20,605 nt of DNA from positions 1 to 20,605 of the IMG/VR virus record IMGVR_UViG_3300042518_000946, one strand, 5' to 3'. The DNA is from a virus. The notes below the pieces were generated by a model, which did no database searches, was not told the origin of the DNA, and was given only the letters and a program-made list of their open reading frames with translations. Both the position numbers and the translations under genes were made by a program. Of this stretch, positions 12,686 to 20,367 are shown piece by piece (position 1 is the first letter of the stretch; the number at the start of each line of letters is the position of its first letter).

Positions 12686-15514
12686 ATGCCTGACCTGCCT
12701 CAAATCGGTGCAATCGACGATGGATTTGTTGGAGTGGTATCACGCATTGACCCTGCGCTGATCCCGGCCTCCTACGTTTCCAACGCCGTCAACCGACGTT
12801 TCGAGGATCAGGTCATCAAGAACCGCTGGGGCATCGTGCAGCCCAAGTGGGGTGGTAAGTGGGAGTTGCTGAACCGCGTGGTGACGGTGACCTCCAACTC
12901 TGTTTCCACAGTCCCTGTCAGCGGCACGCCCATCCCGCAGAACGCAAGCATCTCATCAGACCCAGTCGCCAACGTGCTGGTCTTTTCCAACGGCACCCGA
13001 TGCCTCTTGGATGATGGGACCAACTGCGTGATGTCGACCGCAGCACTGGCTTTCACAGGGGCTCCGGTCAACCGCACCGTTCAGTTCTACAACCAGACGC
13101 TGCCCTTCGAGGATATCCTCGGCATCCTGCCCTACCGCGACCCGGACACCGGGGCCAATGCACTTCTGGTGGCAGTCAATGAGGCACGGACCTCCGACGG
13201 TGGCCAGGGCAAGGTTTGGTGCATCCGGCCCAACCAGTCGCCCGTCGAGGTGCCCATGAACGGGCACGACATCTACCTGCCGGTGCGCCTCATCCAGGCC
13301 ACCAACGGCGTGGTCATGCTGCGCCCGGGCAACGCCCGATACTACTTCGACAGCATTACCGGCATCGTTTACGACTCAATCGACACCGAAGGTGATGATG
13401 CGCTGCTGTGCGAAAGCGGTGCCCTGCTCTCTCAAGAGGCATCCACTGAAGTCACCTTGAATGTGGTGCCCGACCTTACCACGGGCGATATCGTGACCAT
13501 CGGCGGTGTGGGCGACGTGGCACCTCTATGGGTTGCAACACCAGGCTCTGGTCAAGGGTTTCAGTTCTTCGTAAACGTGGTAAATAACGAGGTCTCGCTT
13601 CACCTGACACTGGTCGATGCTCGGGCCGGGACAAACGCTCTTAAACTGAGCCCAGAGAACAATGCTCGATACTACATTGAGCGCTCTGCCAACCTGACCG
13701 GCTACGACCTGGCGCAAGACATTGTCGACAACCTGAACGACGGGATGCCCATCCTGATGCAGGGCAATGCCGCATTCCCATCTGCGCTCGACGCCGGGTT
13801 CGACCGCATCCCGTCTACGCTGTCCATCGTTGGCTCTGACTCAACCGGGGACACGCTGACGGTCTACAACCACAACTTCATCCCGGGCGACCAGGTCTCG
13901 ATCTCGAACGTGGTTGGAAGCGCCACGGTCAACAACCAGATCTACTACGTTTACCCGGTCGACAACAACACGCTGAAGCTCTTCAGCGGCACGACCGAGG
14001 AGACCGACTCGCTGAACGACGCTGGCCGCGCCATCATCCAGCTCACGACCACCGGCACGTCGCCTAACATCACGATCAGCGCGGTCACAATCCTCAATCA
14101 GGGTTCCGGCTACCTCTCGGCCCCGGTGATCACGGTCAGCGCCACTGGTACCATCACAACGCCTGCCAGCCTGACCACGACGGTCACCAATGGAATCGTC
14201 AGCTCGGTGGCTATCGTCAACGGCGGCGCATATTCAAACACACCCACGGTCTCGGTGGCCATGCCTTCGACGCTGGTCGACGTGGACAACAACAACATCA
14301 CCGGCAGCATCAAGCGCTCGAGTGCTTCCGGTTCCTCGGTGCCCCCGGGCCGAGAAGGTCTGTACTTCCAGAACCGCTTGTTGCTGCTCTACGGCAACGA
14401 TTACCTGGCTGTCTCCGACGTGCTGGACCCGTTGCACTACAGCCCGGTGCTCAACGAGTTCAAGCTCAACACAGGCAGCAATGACCGCGTGGTGGCCCTG
14501 TACCCGTTCAACACCACGACGCTGTTGGTCTTCAAGGAGAGATCGGTGCTGGCCGTGGAGAACCTCTACGGCGACCTGTCGACCACCCGCCTGACCGAGA
14601 TTACCCGGGAGTTCGGCTGCGTATCTCAGGCTTCCATCGCAGGCACGGGCTCCGACGTCATCTTCCTCTCACAACGCGGCATAATCAGCCTGCGCCAGAC
14701 CGAGTTTGGTATCAGTCAGTCGGTGGTTCTGCCCCTCTCCGACCAGATCCAGAACATCGTCGACGACATCGACCAGGCCTACTGGGGCAACGCCTGTGCG
14801 ACCTACTTCGCCAACCGCTACATCCTGAGCGTGCCCGTCGAGGGCGGTGACGGCAGCAACCAGCGCACGCTGGTCTACAACTTCCTGAACAAGGCCTGGG
14901 AAGGCTACTGGGAGGGCTCGCTACTCGTTCCGCGGTTCTGGTGCCGTGTCATTGTGGCAGGCACCGACACGCTCTGCTGGGCCGATGAGAGTGGCCTGAT
15001 CCACCAGTTCGACCCGCTCGGTCTCGTGGACGTCAACCTGGCCGGCAACCTCATCCAGATGTCGACCGAGGTCCGCTTCCGCGGCTACACCGGGGAGGAC
15101 AACGTCGACCACAAGCAGTGGACCGACATCCAGTTCGAGTTGGGTAACTGGAACACCCGCTATTCCATCACCGCGCAGTTCGACGGCGTGAACGAGTCCT
15201 ATGTGGTCGCCACCGACCAGACCAAGGATCGCACGGTCTACTACACCTACGGCAGCGGCACCTACAACACCAACAACACCGCCGACAACTTCCTGGCCCC
15301 GTACCGCGAGGACTACTCGGTGACCACCCAGTTCCGCTGCGGCAGCAACGGCTGGAAGGCTGGCTTGCACCAGTTCTTCAGCCACAAGGCCCGCCTGCGC
15401 AAGCACTCGGCCTCTGTGCAGCCCCTGATCACCACCGATCAGGGCTCCCTCGACATCTACAGCGCCAAGGTCATCGGCATTGCATTCCGACTCTACGGCA
15501 AGAACGACGTCTAA
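12686..15514 (+). CDS. Tail hub / nozzle protein (tubular protein B-like)
   Basis: A 942-residue, almost wholly beta protein, the largest in the window, one base after the adaptor stop. Residues about 554-760 (GLYFQNRLLLLYGNDYLAVS, LLVFKERSVLAVENLYG, GSDVIFLSQRGIISL) resemble the propeller-like core of podovirus nozzle or stabilisation proteins. Inserted upstream are 'HNF-PGDQVSIS' (about 396-407), a motif common in tail proteins, and a tandem pair of glycine-rich beta units: VTILNQGSGYLSAPVITVSA (about 465) and SVAIVNGGAYSNTPTVSVAM (about 505). The C-terminus (about 790-942) is another beta domain ending VIGIAFRLYGKNDV. It should form the hexameric tube beneath the adaptor that gates DNA exit and carries fibres. 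Confidence 0.8.
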   Translation: MPDLPQIGAIDDGFVGVVSRIDPALIPASYVSNAVNRRFEDQVIKNRWGIVQPKWGGKWELLNRVVTVTSNSVSTVPVSGTPIPQNASISSDPVANVLVFSNGTRCLLDDGTNCVMSTAALAFTGAPVNRTVQFYNQTLPFEDILGILPYRDPDTGANALLVAVNEARTSDGGQGKVWCIRPNQSPVEVPMNGHDIYLPVRLIQATNGVVMLRPGNARYYFDSITGIVYDSIDTEGDDALLCESGALLSQEASTEVTLNVVPDLTTGDIVTIGGVGDVAPLWVATPGSGQGFQFFVNVVNNEVSLHLTLVDARAGTNALKLSPENNARYYIERSANLTGYDLAQDIVDNLNDGMPILMQGNAAFPSALDAGFDRIPSTLSIVGSDSTGDTLTVYNHNFIPGDQVSISNVVGSATVNNQIYYVYPVDNNTLKLFSGTTEETDSLNDAGRAIIQLTTTGTSPNITISAVTILNQGSGYLSAPVITVSATGTITTPASLTTTVTNGIVSSVAIVNGGAYSNTPTVSVAMPSTLVDVDNNNITGSIKRSSASGSSVPPGREGLYFQNRLLLLYGNDYLAVSDVLDPLHYSPVLNEFKLNTGSNDRVVALYPFNTTTLLVFKERSVLAVENLYGDLSTTRLTEITREFGCVSQASIAGTGSDVIFLSQRGIISLRQTEFGISQSVVLPLSDQIQNIVDDIDQAYWGNACATYFANRYILSVPVEGGDGSNQRTLVYNFLNKAWEGYWEGSLLVPRFWCRVIVAGTDTLCWADESGLIHQFDPLGLVDVNLAGNLIQMSTEVRFRGYTGEDNVDHKQWTDIQFELGNWNTRYSITAQFDGVNESYVVATDQTKDRTVYYTYGSGTYNTNNTADNFLAPYREDYSVTTQFRCGSNGWKAGLHQFFSHKARLRKHSASVQPLITTDQGSLDIYSAKVIGIAFRLYGKNDV

Positions 15515-15520
15515 ACCACC

Positions 15521-16456
15521 ATGCCACTCTTTGTAACTGTCACCCCGGGCACCACGGTCAGCTCAACCACCACGCTGTCGGCCTCGACGCTCAACCTCTT
15601 GGGCACGCCCAGCATCAACATCACCGGCTCGGTCGACGGCGGCACGCTCTCGGTGGCCGATGGTTCGCTGACTCTTACCAAGTTCGCACCGATCTCCGGC
15701 AATCGGCTTATCGGCAACGGCAGCGCCGTGTCGGCCTATCCAGCGGAACTCTCCTCGACCGACCTGGCGTTCACCTCGAGCACGGTGAACATCGGCACCG
15801 GGGCTGTGACCACCGCCAAGCTGGCCGACTCCTCGTCAACCACCACCGGCGTCACCTACGCCAAGATCCAGCACGTCACCGATGCTCGTCTGATCGGTCG
15901 ATCTTCTGGCACCAACGGCGTCGCACAGGAGATCACGGTCGGGTCCGGGCTGTCACTGGCCAGCGGTGCGCTGACCAACGGCATCCTGCGGTACACGACG
16001 GCGCTAAAGGATCTCCCTGGTGCTGGAGATGCGAGCCAAACAGTGCAATGGAAGACCAGTCTGACCGAGCTTCCTACTGTCGTTTCATCGACGCTGCCTC
16101 AGTTCATTCGTGTGGTGCTGCGTTGCAAGACCAACGACGGCGACTTTGTTGTAGGCAATGAGCTAGACGTTACCAGCGTTGTGATGGATCAGGCTTGGAA
16201 CAGCGGCTATTTGGAGTCTGTTTATCCGATCAATGTCTGCACTGGGATGGAGTCTGCCAGCACGACAAACATTTTCTTGAACGTGTTTTTCGCAAAGCAA
16301 GATCCAGGGAACCGTGCTTGGAATCCTGCTGTTAATGGAGCAAGTAATGCGTTCTCTCAGATCACATACCTCAACAGCACTGGCTCGCGTGTTGTTCTCA
16401 CCCGTGCCAACTGGCAGGTGCGAGCCTATCTCATGTACGCACCCACCTGGGCATGA
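15521..16456 (+). CDS. Putative second tail fibre protein
   Basis: A 311-residue protein beginning six bases after the hub ('taaaccaccATG'). The N-terminal half is Ser/Thr/Gly-rich beta repeats (LSASTLNLLGTPSINITGSV; VNIGTGAVTTAKLADSS) followed by YAKIQHVTDARLIGRSSGTN, a segment seen repeatedly in phage tail-fibre shafts. From about residue 160 it becomes a compact domain with more aromatic residues (FIRVVLRCKTNDGDFVVGNE, WNSGYLESVYPINVC, VRAYLMYAP), a likely receptor-binding tip. The DNA of this C-terminal part (about 16000-16440) is noticeably less GC-rich than the shaft, suggesting exchange of the tip. The stop overlaps the next start (ATGA at 16453). Ligand unknown. Confidence 0.72.
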   Translation: MPLFVTVTPGTTVSSTTTLSASTLNLLGTPSINITGSVDGGTLSVADGSLTLTKFAPISGNRLIGNGSAVSAYPAELSSTDLAFTSSTVNIGTGAVTTAKLADSSSTTTGVTYAKIQHVTDARLIGRSSGTNGVAQEITVGSGLSLASGALTNGILRYTTALKDLPGAGDASQTVQWKTSLTELPTVVSSTLPQFIRVVLRCKTNDGDFVVGNELDVTSVVMDQAWNSGYLESVYPINVCTGMESASTTNIFLNVFFAKQDPGNRAWNPAVNGASNAFSQITYLNSTGSRVVLTRANWQVRAYLMYAPTWA

Positions 16457-16866
16457 TCCCTGCCATCACAGACTACCTGCTGCACAAGCTCCCGGACAGC
16501 TTCAAGGGCTGGACCCGTGAGGCCGTCGAGGACTACGTTATGTTCCATGCGGAGCAGGGCACGCTCAAGATCGCCACCCAGGACGACCATGTGGTCGGTG
16601 TGCTGGTAGGTTGGCGCCAGACGGGTCCAGAGCCTAAGGCCTGGGAGTGGCAGCATTCCGACCCCAATGGCGACCACTGGTACTGGCATCAATTCGCCGC
16701 GGATTGCGCGGTATTCGCCATGGCGGTGGCGGCTAAGTTCTTCCATGACCGACCGGAGGCTGCAATCCTCCCGGCTATCGGCTATCGCAACGGCAAACTG
16801 ACCATCTTCAAGAAAGGCTCGATGCCGATCTACCGGGTGGCTGACAAAAAATATGGCATCAGTTGA
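16453..16866 (+). CDS. GNAT-like virion-module protein
   Basis: A 137-residue protein starting in an ATGA overlap with the fibre gene. The order of elements recalls the GNAT N-acetyltransferase fold: an N-terminal helix (WTREAVEDYVMFHA), strands GTLKIATQDDHVVGVLVGW (about 36-54), a long helix HQFAADCAVFAMAVAAKFFH (about 79-98), and an ending with YRNGKLTIFKKGSMPIYRV. A clear acetyl-CoA-binding R/Q-x-x-G-x-G/A loop is not visible, so it may be a catalytically inactive structural version; small GNAT-like proteins are known among podovirus internal or tail genes. Enzymatic activity is unproven. Confidence 0.55.
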   Translation: MIPAITDYLLHKLPDSFKGWTREAVEDYVMFHAEQGTLKIATQDDHVVGVLVGWRQTGPEPKAWEWQHSDPNGDHWYWHQFAADCAVFAMAVAAKFFHDRPEAAILPAIGYRNGKLTIFKKGSMPIYRVADKKYGIS

Positions 16867-17647
16867 GGCACCAGCACCACGGGACTACGGCAAGGAGACT
16901 GCGGAAACTCTCCGCGCCCAGCTTGACCTAGCGCCCGAGAAATACGCAGCCGAGGCCAAGTACGCTCCGCAGTACCAAGCTCTTCAGCTCGGCCTGTTGA
17001 AGTCTGCCACGCCGGAGCTGCTGCAGCTCTACAAGGAGCAGATCGCGCCCACCATGGGCGATGTCGAGGCGGCCGCCCGCTCCCGCTCCCGGGCCGGTGA
17101 CATTGCCGACATCGAGAGACTCGGGCCGCAAGCCCGTGCTGCGATCAAGGCGGCCTCGCCGGAACAGGCTGCCTTGGCCGATACGTTGACCGCGCAGGCC
17201 CAGTCTGGCCTGGCCGCAGGTTCCCGTCTGACCCCTGAGCAACAGCGCATGGTTGAACAGCAGACCCGTTCCGGCCTAGCTGCCCGCGGCTTGGCCCAAG
17301 GTCCGTCCGGTGCCCTGCAGGAGGCTGTGCGCTCACAGATGGCCGGTGCCGGCCTACAACAACAGCGCCAGCAGCAGGCCATGGGTGCCCTCGGGGCTTC
17401 CCAGGGCGTCTACGGTGACGTCTTCCAACAGGTGCTTGGTCGGCCTTCTCAGGCCTTTGGGGCCTCGCAGGGCTTTATTGGTCAGGCTCAAGGATTCAAT
17501 CCTGGCCAACTCTTCAACCCGGAGAGCCAGTATGCTGCCAACCTGATTGGTGGCAACCAGCAGGCCCAGCTTGCTGCCCGTACTGCTTCCGCCGCCAACA
17601 CCACCGCGCTGATCGGTGCCGGTATGTCTGCCGCATCCAGCCTATGA
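16853..17647 (+). CDS. Internal virion (ejection) protein, Ala/Gln-rich
   Basis: A 264-residue protein rich in alanine, glutamine and glycine and mostly helical. The N-terminus (RDYGKETAETLRAQLDLAPE, YAPQYQALQLGLL) and the C-terminal QLAARTASAANTTALIGAGM match a recurrent type of podovirus-like internal protein that lies after the tail genes. A Gln run (LQQQRQQQ at about 168-175) sits in the centre. It has no signal peptide; the last 25 residues are weakly hydrophobic and could insert in a membrane on ejection. It overlaps the GNAT-like gene by 14 bases and the next gene by ATGA at 17644. Role inferred from composition and order. Confidence 0.68.
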   Translation: MASVEAPAPRDYGKETAETLRAQLDLAPEKYAAEAKYAPQYQALQLGLLKSATPELLQLYKEQIAPTMGDVEAAARSRSRAGDIADIERLGPQARAAIKAASPEQAALADTLTAQAQSGLAAGSRLTPEQQRMVEQQTRSGLAARGLAQGPSGALQEAVRSQMAGAGLQQQRQQQAMGALGASQGVYGDVFQQVLGRPSQAFGASQGFIGQAQGFNPGQLFNPESQYAANLIGGNQQAQLAARTASAANTTALIGAGMSAASSL

Positions 17648-17985
17648 ACTACGGATACCAGCAGCCCGGTGGAATGATGCAGGGCTACGCACCCCAGCCG
17701 CCGATGATGCCTGGCAGTGGGTACGGTGCGCCCATGATGACCAACTTCCAGAACACCACCGCGGATGTGGAAGCCCAGCGCAAGCGCCTCAAGGCCCTCG
17801 GACTGGACGACACCATGATCGACGACGCCTTGTCGTTTAAGCAGGGCCTCTTCGAGAAGCGCGACGAGATGCAAGGCAAGGCGCTTGAGGCTATTGGTGG
17901 TGGCATCAAGGCTGCCGGAAGTAATCTCACCGGAGCAGCGTCTGCCGCCGGTGCCGGCCTCAAAGGCCTTGCATCCTCTTTGTGA
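17644..17985 (+). CDS. Small internal virion-like protein
   Basis: A 113-residue protein of three parts: a Met/Gln/Pro/Gly/Tyr-rich, probably disordered start (about 1-38), a charged helical middle (EAQRKRLKALGLDDTMIDDA, about 43-62), and a Gly/Ala-rich amphipathic end (GGGIKAAGSNLTGAASAAGA). It is coupled on both sides by 4-base overlaps (ATGA at 17644, GTGA at 17982). Composition and place among internal virion genes suggest a small ejected or core protein. No family recognised. Confidence 0.6.
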   Translation: MNYGYQQPGGMMQGYAPQPPMMPGSGYGAPMMTNFQNTTADVEAQRKRLKALGLDDTMIDDALSFKQGLFEKRDEMQGKALEAIGGGIKAAGSNLTGAASAAGAGLKGLASSL

Positions 17986-18311
17986 TCATCAAGTTCCAGC
18001 GATGCACAGGAATCAGGCTCTTTCGGTTGTTCCGATGGCAGCTTGAGATCTGGTTTTGCCCCGCTGGTGAGTTGATCCCGTCGCATTGCCACAGCCAGTT
18101 TGACTCCCGGATCATCCACATCCTCGGGACCATGCGTTGGATGATGGGAGGCAAATCAAAGCACGTCACCAGCTACCACTGTGGGTGGTCTAAGCCCGTC
18201 CCTGCCGGCGTGCAGCACAGTGCCATTGCAATGTCGTTCTCGGTGTTCGCCAATCTGGAGCGGTGGAGCGGCAACCCAACCTCCGCGGCAATCGACTTCA
18301 ACCCGGCGTGA
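17982..18311 (+). CDS. Single-domain cupin protein
   Basis: A 109-residue protein from GTG 17982, in a GTGA overlap with the previous stop. Both cupin motifs are present in one short barrel. Motif 1 is Gly29-x5-His35-Cys-His37-x3-Asp41-x7-Gly49, matching G(X)5HXH(X)3-4E(X)6G with Asp for Glu. Motif 2 is Gly68-x5-Pro74-Ala-Gly76-x2-His79, matching G(X)5PXG(X)2H. His35, His37, Asp41 and His79 would bind a metal. Cupins include dioxygenases, isomerases and non-enzymatic binding proteins; the activity here cannot be read. The gene is locked by overlaps into the internal-virion operon, so it is probably made late and may be a virion component or fold-only structural part. Confidence 0.7.
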   Translation: MIIKFQRCTGIRLFRLFRWQLEIWFCPAGELIPSHCHSQFDSRIIHILGTMRWMMGGKSKHVTSYHCGWSKPVPAGVQHSAIAMSFSVFANLERWSGNPTSAAIDFNPA

Positions 18312-18730
18312 ACAAGCTCGGCCAGCTCTACTTTGACGCAGCCGGCGGCAACCACAACGCCGTGGTGTTCATCACAGCCTTCCATGCCTACTGCCACGCC
18401 ATCGACGACCTGGTCGACGGTGACGTGCCGTTCACGCCAGAGGCCTTCCTTGATGTGATGATGCAGGCCAACAGCCTCTACTCGACCCCGTTCTACATCG
18501 AGAACTGGTTCCGGCTGCAGCCCGTCATCGCGCAGATCACCAGCACCTATGCCGACTCGGTTGCCTGGGAGAAGTCAGACGAGGAGTGGAAGCGTCAGAC
18601 ATCAGATGTCCTACGGCTCTGCGGCAACGACATGATCATCCAAGTGGCTTGGATCATCGGGGGCTACAAGCACATGAGGGCTATCAGCTTGAAACTGCGC
18701 GAGTTCGCGTATCACTCTCAACACAGCTAA
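18308..18730 (+). CDS. Conserved alpha-helical phage protein
   Basis: A 140-residue helical protein. I choose GTG 18308, in a GTGA overlap with the cupin stop, over an in-frame GTG at 18263 that would read 15 codons inside the cupin gene. Marked segments are AFHAYCHAIDDLVDGD (about 24-39), STYADSVAWEKSDEEWKRQT (about 78-97), and DVLRLCGNDMIIQVA with a Gly-Gly-x4-MRAIS ending. This combination recurs in phage genomes near internal virion genes, but I know of no assigned function. The Asp-rich DDLVDGD recalls the first Asp-rich motif of isoprenoid synthases, but the protein is far too short for one. Likely soluble. Confidence 0.65.
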   Translation: MNKLGQLYFDAAGGNHNAVVFITAFHAYCHAIDDLVDGDVPFTPEAFLDVMMQANSLYSTPFYIENWFRLQPVIAQITSTYADSVAWEKSDEEWKRQTSDVLRLCGNDMIIQVAWIIGGYKHMRAISLKLREFAYHSQHS

Positions 18731-18733
18731 TCT

Positions 18734-20365
18734 ATGGCACAATACGGCTATTCCACACCATACACCGGACGCGGCGACACCGGCCCGCTGCCTCCCGGAT
18801 TCATGGATGCCGCAACAGCCCCCGGGCGCAACCTGGCGATGGGCATTGCTGCCATGGGCCAGGGCCTTGGTAAGGCTATAGAGCAGTACCGCACCAAGAA
18901 GGCGGAGACTGAGGCTGCCACACAGAGCTGGGAGACCGTCTCCGGGCTGATGCAGCAGCAGCTCTCAAGCGACCCTAAGTACCTGGCCATCCAGCAGTAC
19001 ATGGAGACCGGGGCTTTGCCTCAAGGCGTCACCGAGCAGGACATCCCGCGCTACACCCAACAGGTGCAGGCCGACCGGGAGATGCTCAACAAGTTCTCGG
19101 CTCTCGGTGAGAAGTTCCCGGACATGAGCCTGGCCAAGAAAAAGGCGGCTCTCGGGGACGCCGTGATGGTGCTGAACCAGTATAGGACTGATCAGCAGAA
19201 ACAGGCTGAAACTGAATTGCGCAATCTTCAAACCACTGCCGCCCGCTTTAACCTGCAGACAGCCCAAGGTGCCGAGGCACGACGCCTTGGGCTCGAGCAG
19301 GCAATCTCTCAGGTTGCCCAGCTTCCGGCCACGCAGGAAGTCACGGTGCCCGCACCTCCGGCAATCATCAGCAGCAGCCTAAACATTCCCGCGGAGCAGC
19401 AGCCCTACACCCCGTTCTACCAGGTGCAGCAGATCCCGGGGGGCACGATCCAGCAGCCTCCGGCCCCGCAGATGCCGCAAGGTCCAACCTTTGGCGGAAT
19501 GCGCTTCGGTGGTGCCGATCAGTATACCATGGGCCTCGGGCGCAACATCATGCCCATCCCGGCTGGCACCAATCGCTCTCAGTTCACGCCTTCCGCGCAG
19601 GTTCAGGCATCCACGCCTGCCGGTATCGCGCCCATCCCGCAGCGTGAGGTCCCGGCTTTCGAGTCGCAGCCCATTCAGCGCATGGTTACCGAGACCCAGC
19701 CGGTCAACTACCAGGACCGCTTCAAACAGGCGGTCGACGTGTTCCAGCGCCTAGGTGCTCCGATCAACCCGGAGGCCATCAGGAGCGTGCTGGAGGCCAC
19801 CGGAACGCCTCGGCCTATTCAGGTCGACACCCAGACTCTGCCCGGCGGCATCACCGTGGTGCGTGCGGACGGTAAGGTGGACATCCTGCCTGCGCCGAAG
19901 CCTGTGGAGGGCAAGGACCTGACCGAGGGGCAGTCCAACTCGCTGGGCTTTGCTTCGCGCATGATGCTCAACGAGGGCACGATCAACGACGTGGTTGGCC
20001 GCGGTTACCGCCCGGGAGGCCTGACCGAGTTCGGGTTCACCCCGGAGCGCCTGCGTTCCGACGACCGCAAGATCTACGACGCCGCCAAGGAGAACTGGAT
20101 CTCCGCTGCCCTGCGTAAGGAGTCCGGTGCCGCCATCGGCAAGGACGAGTATGCCGCCGCGGATCGCCAGTACTTCCCGCAGCCCGGCGACAGCGACAAG
20201 GTGCTTAAGCAGAAGGCCAACCTGCGCTCGACCGTCTTCAAGTCCATGAAGGCCGGCATCGGTCGGTTCGCTGACGACTACCTGCGCCAGATGGGCGTCG
20301 GGCAGGAAGGTCAGAACCAAGGCAGTGTCCGTAAGTACAACCCCGTCACGAAGCGCATCGAGTAA
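18734..20365 (+). CDS. Large internal virion / ejection protein
   Basis: A 543-residue protein. The N-terminus (GPLPPGFMDAATAPGRNLAM) leads into a long helical region with coiled-coil character (about 45-190), then a Pro/Gln-rich low-complexity linker (about 195-330), and a C-terminal domain (about 390-510) with TEGQSNSLGFASRMM, RKESGAAIGKDEYAAADRQY and FPQPGDSDKVLKQKANLRST. That last block, with 'AVLRKESGAAI' and 'YFPQPGDS', is a known recurrent domain of phage structural or ejection proteins. It would sit in the head core and be released with DNA into the cell envelope. It starts three bases after the previous stop and has no Shine-Dalgarno sequence. Confidence 0.75.
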   Translation: MAQYGYSTPYTGRGDTGPLPPGFMDAATAPGRNLAMGIAAMGQGLGKAIEQYRTKKAETEAATQSWETVSGLMQQQLSSDPKYLAIQQYMETGALPQGVTEQDIPRYTQQVQADREMLNKFSALGEKFPDMSLAKKKAALGDAVMVLNQYRTDQQKQAETELRNLQTTAARFNLQTAQGAEARRLGLEQAISQVAQLPATQEVTVPAPPAIISSSLNIPAEQQPYTPFYQVQQIPGGTIQQPPAPQMPQGPTFGGMRFGGADQYTMGLGRNIMPIPAGTNRSQFTPSAQVQASTPAGIAPIPQREVPAFESQPIQRMVTETQPVNYQDRFKQAVDVFQRLGAPINPEAIRSVLEATGTPRPIQVDTQTLPGGITVVRADGKVDILPAPKPVEGKDLTEGQSNSLGFASRMMLNEGTINDVVGRGYRPGGLTEFGFTPERLRSDDRKIYDAAKENWISAALRKESGAAIGKDEYAAADRQYFPQPGDSDKVLKQKANLRSTVFKSMKAGIGRFADDYLRQMGVGQEGQNQGSVRKYNPVTKRIE

Positions 20366-20367
20366 TT

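Noticed and set aside
18263-18307. GTG 18263 as the start of the helical protein
   Set aside because: It would overlap the cupin gene by 49 bases, against the uniform 4-base overlap pattern. The GTGA at 18308-18311 gives the start matching the usual N-terminus.
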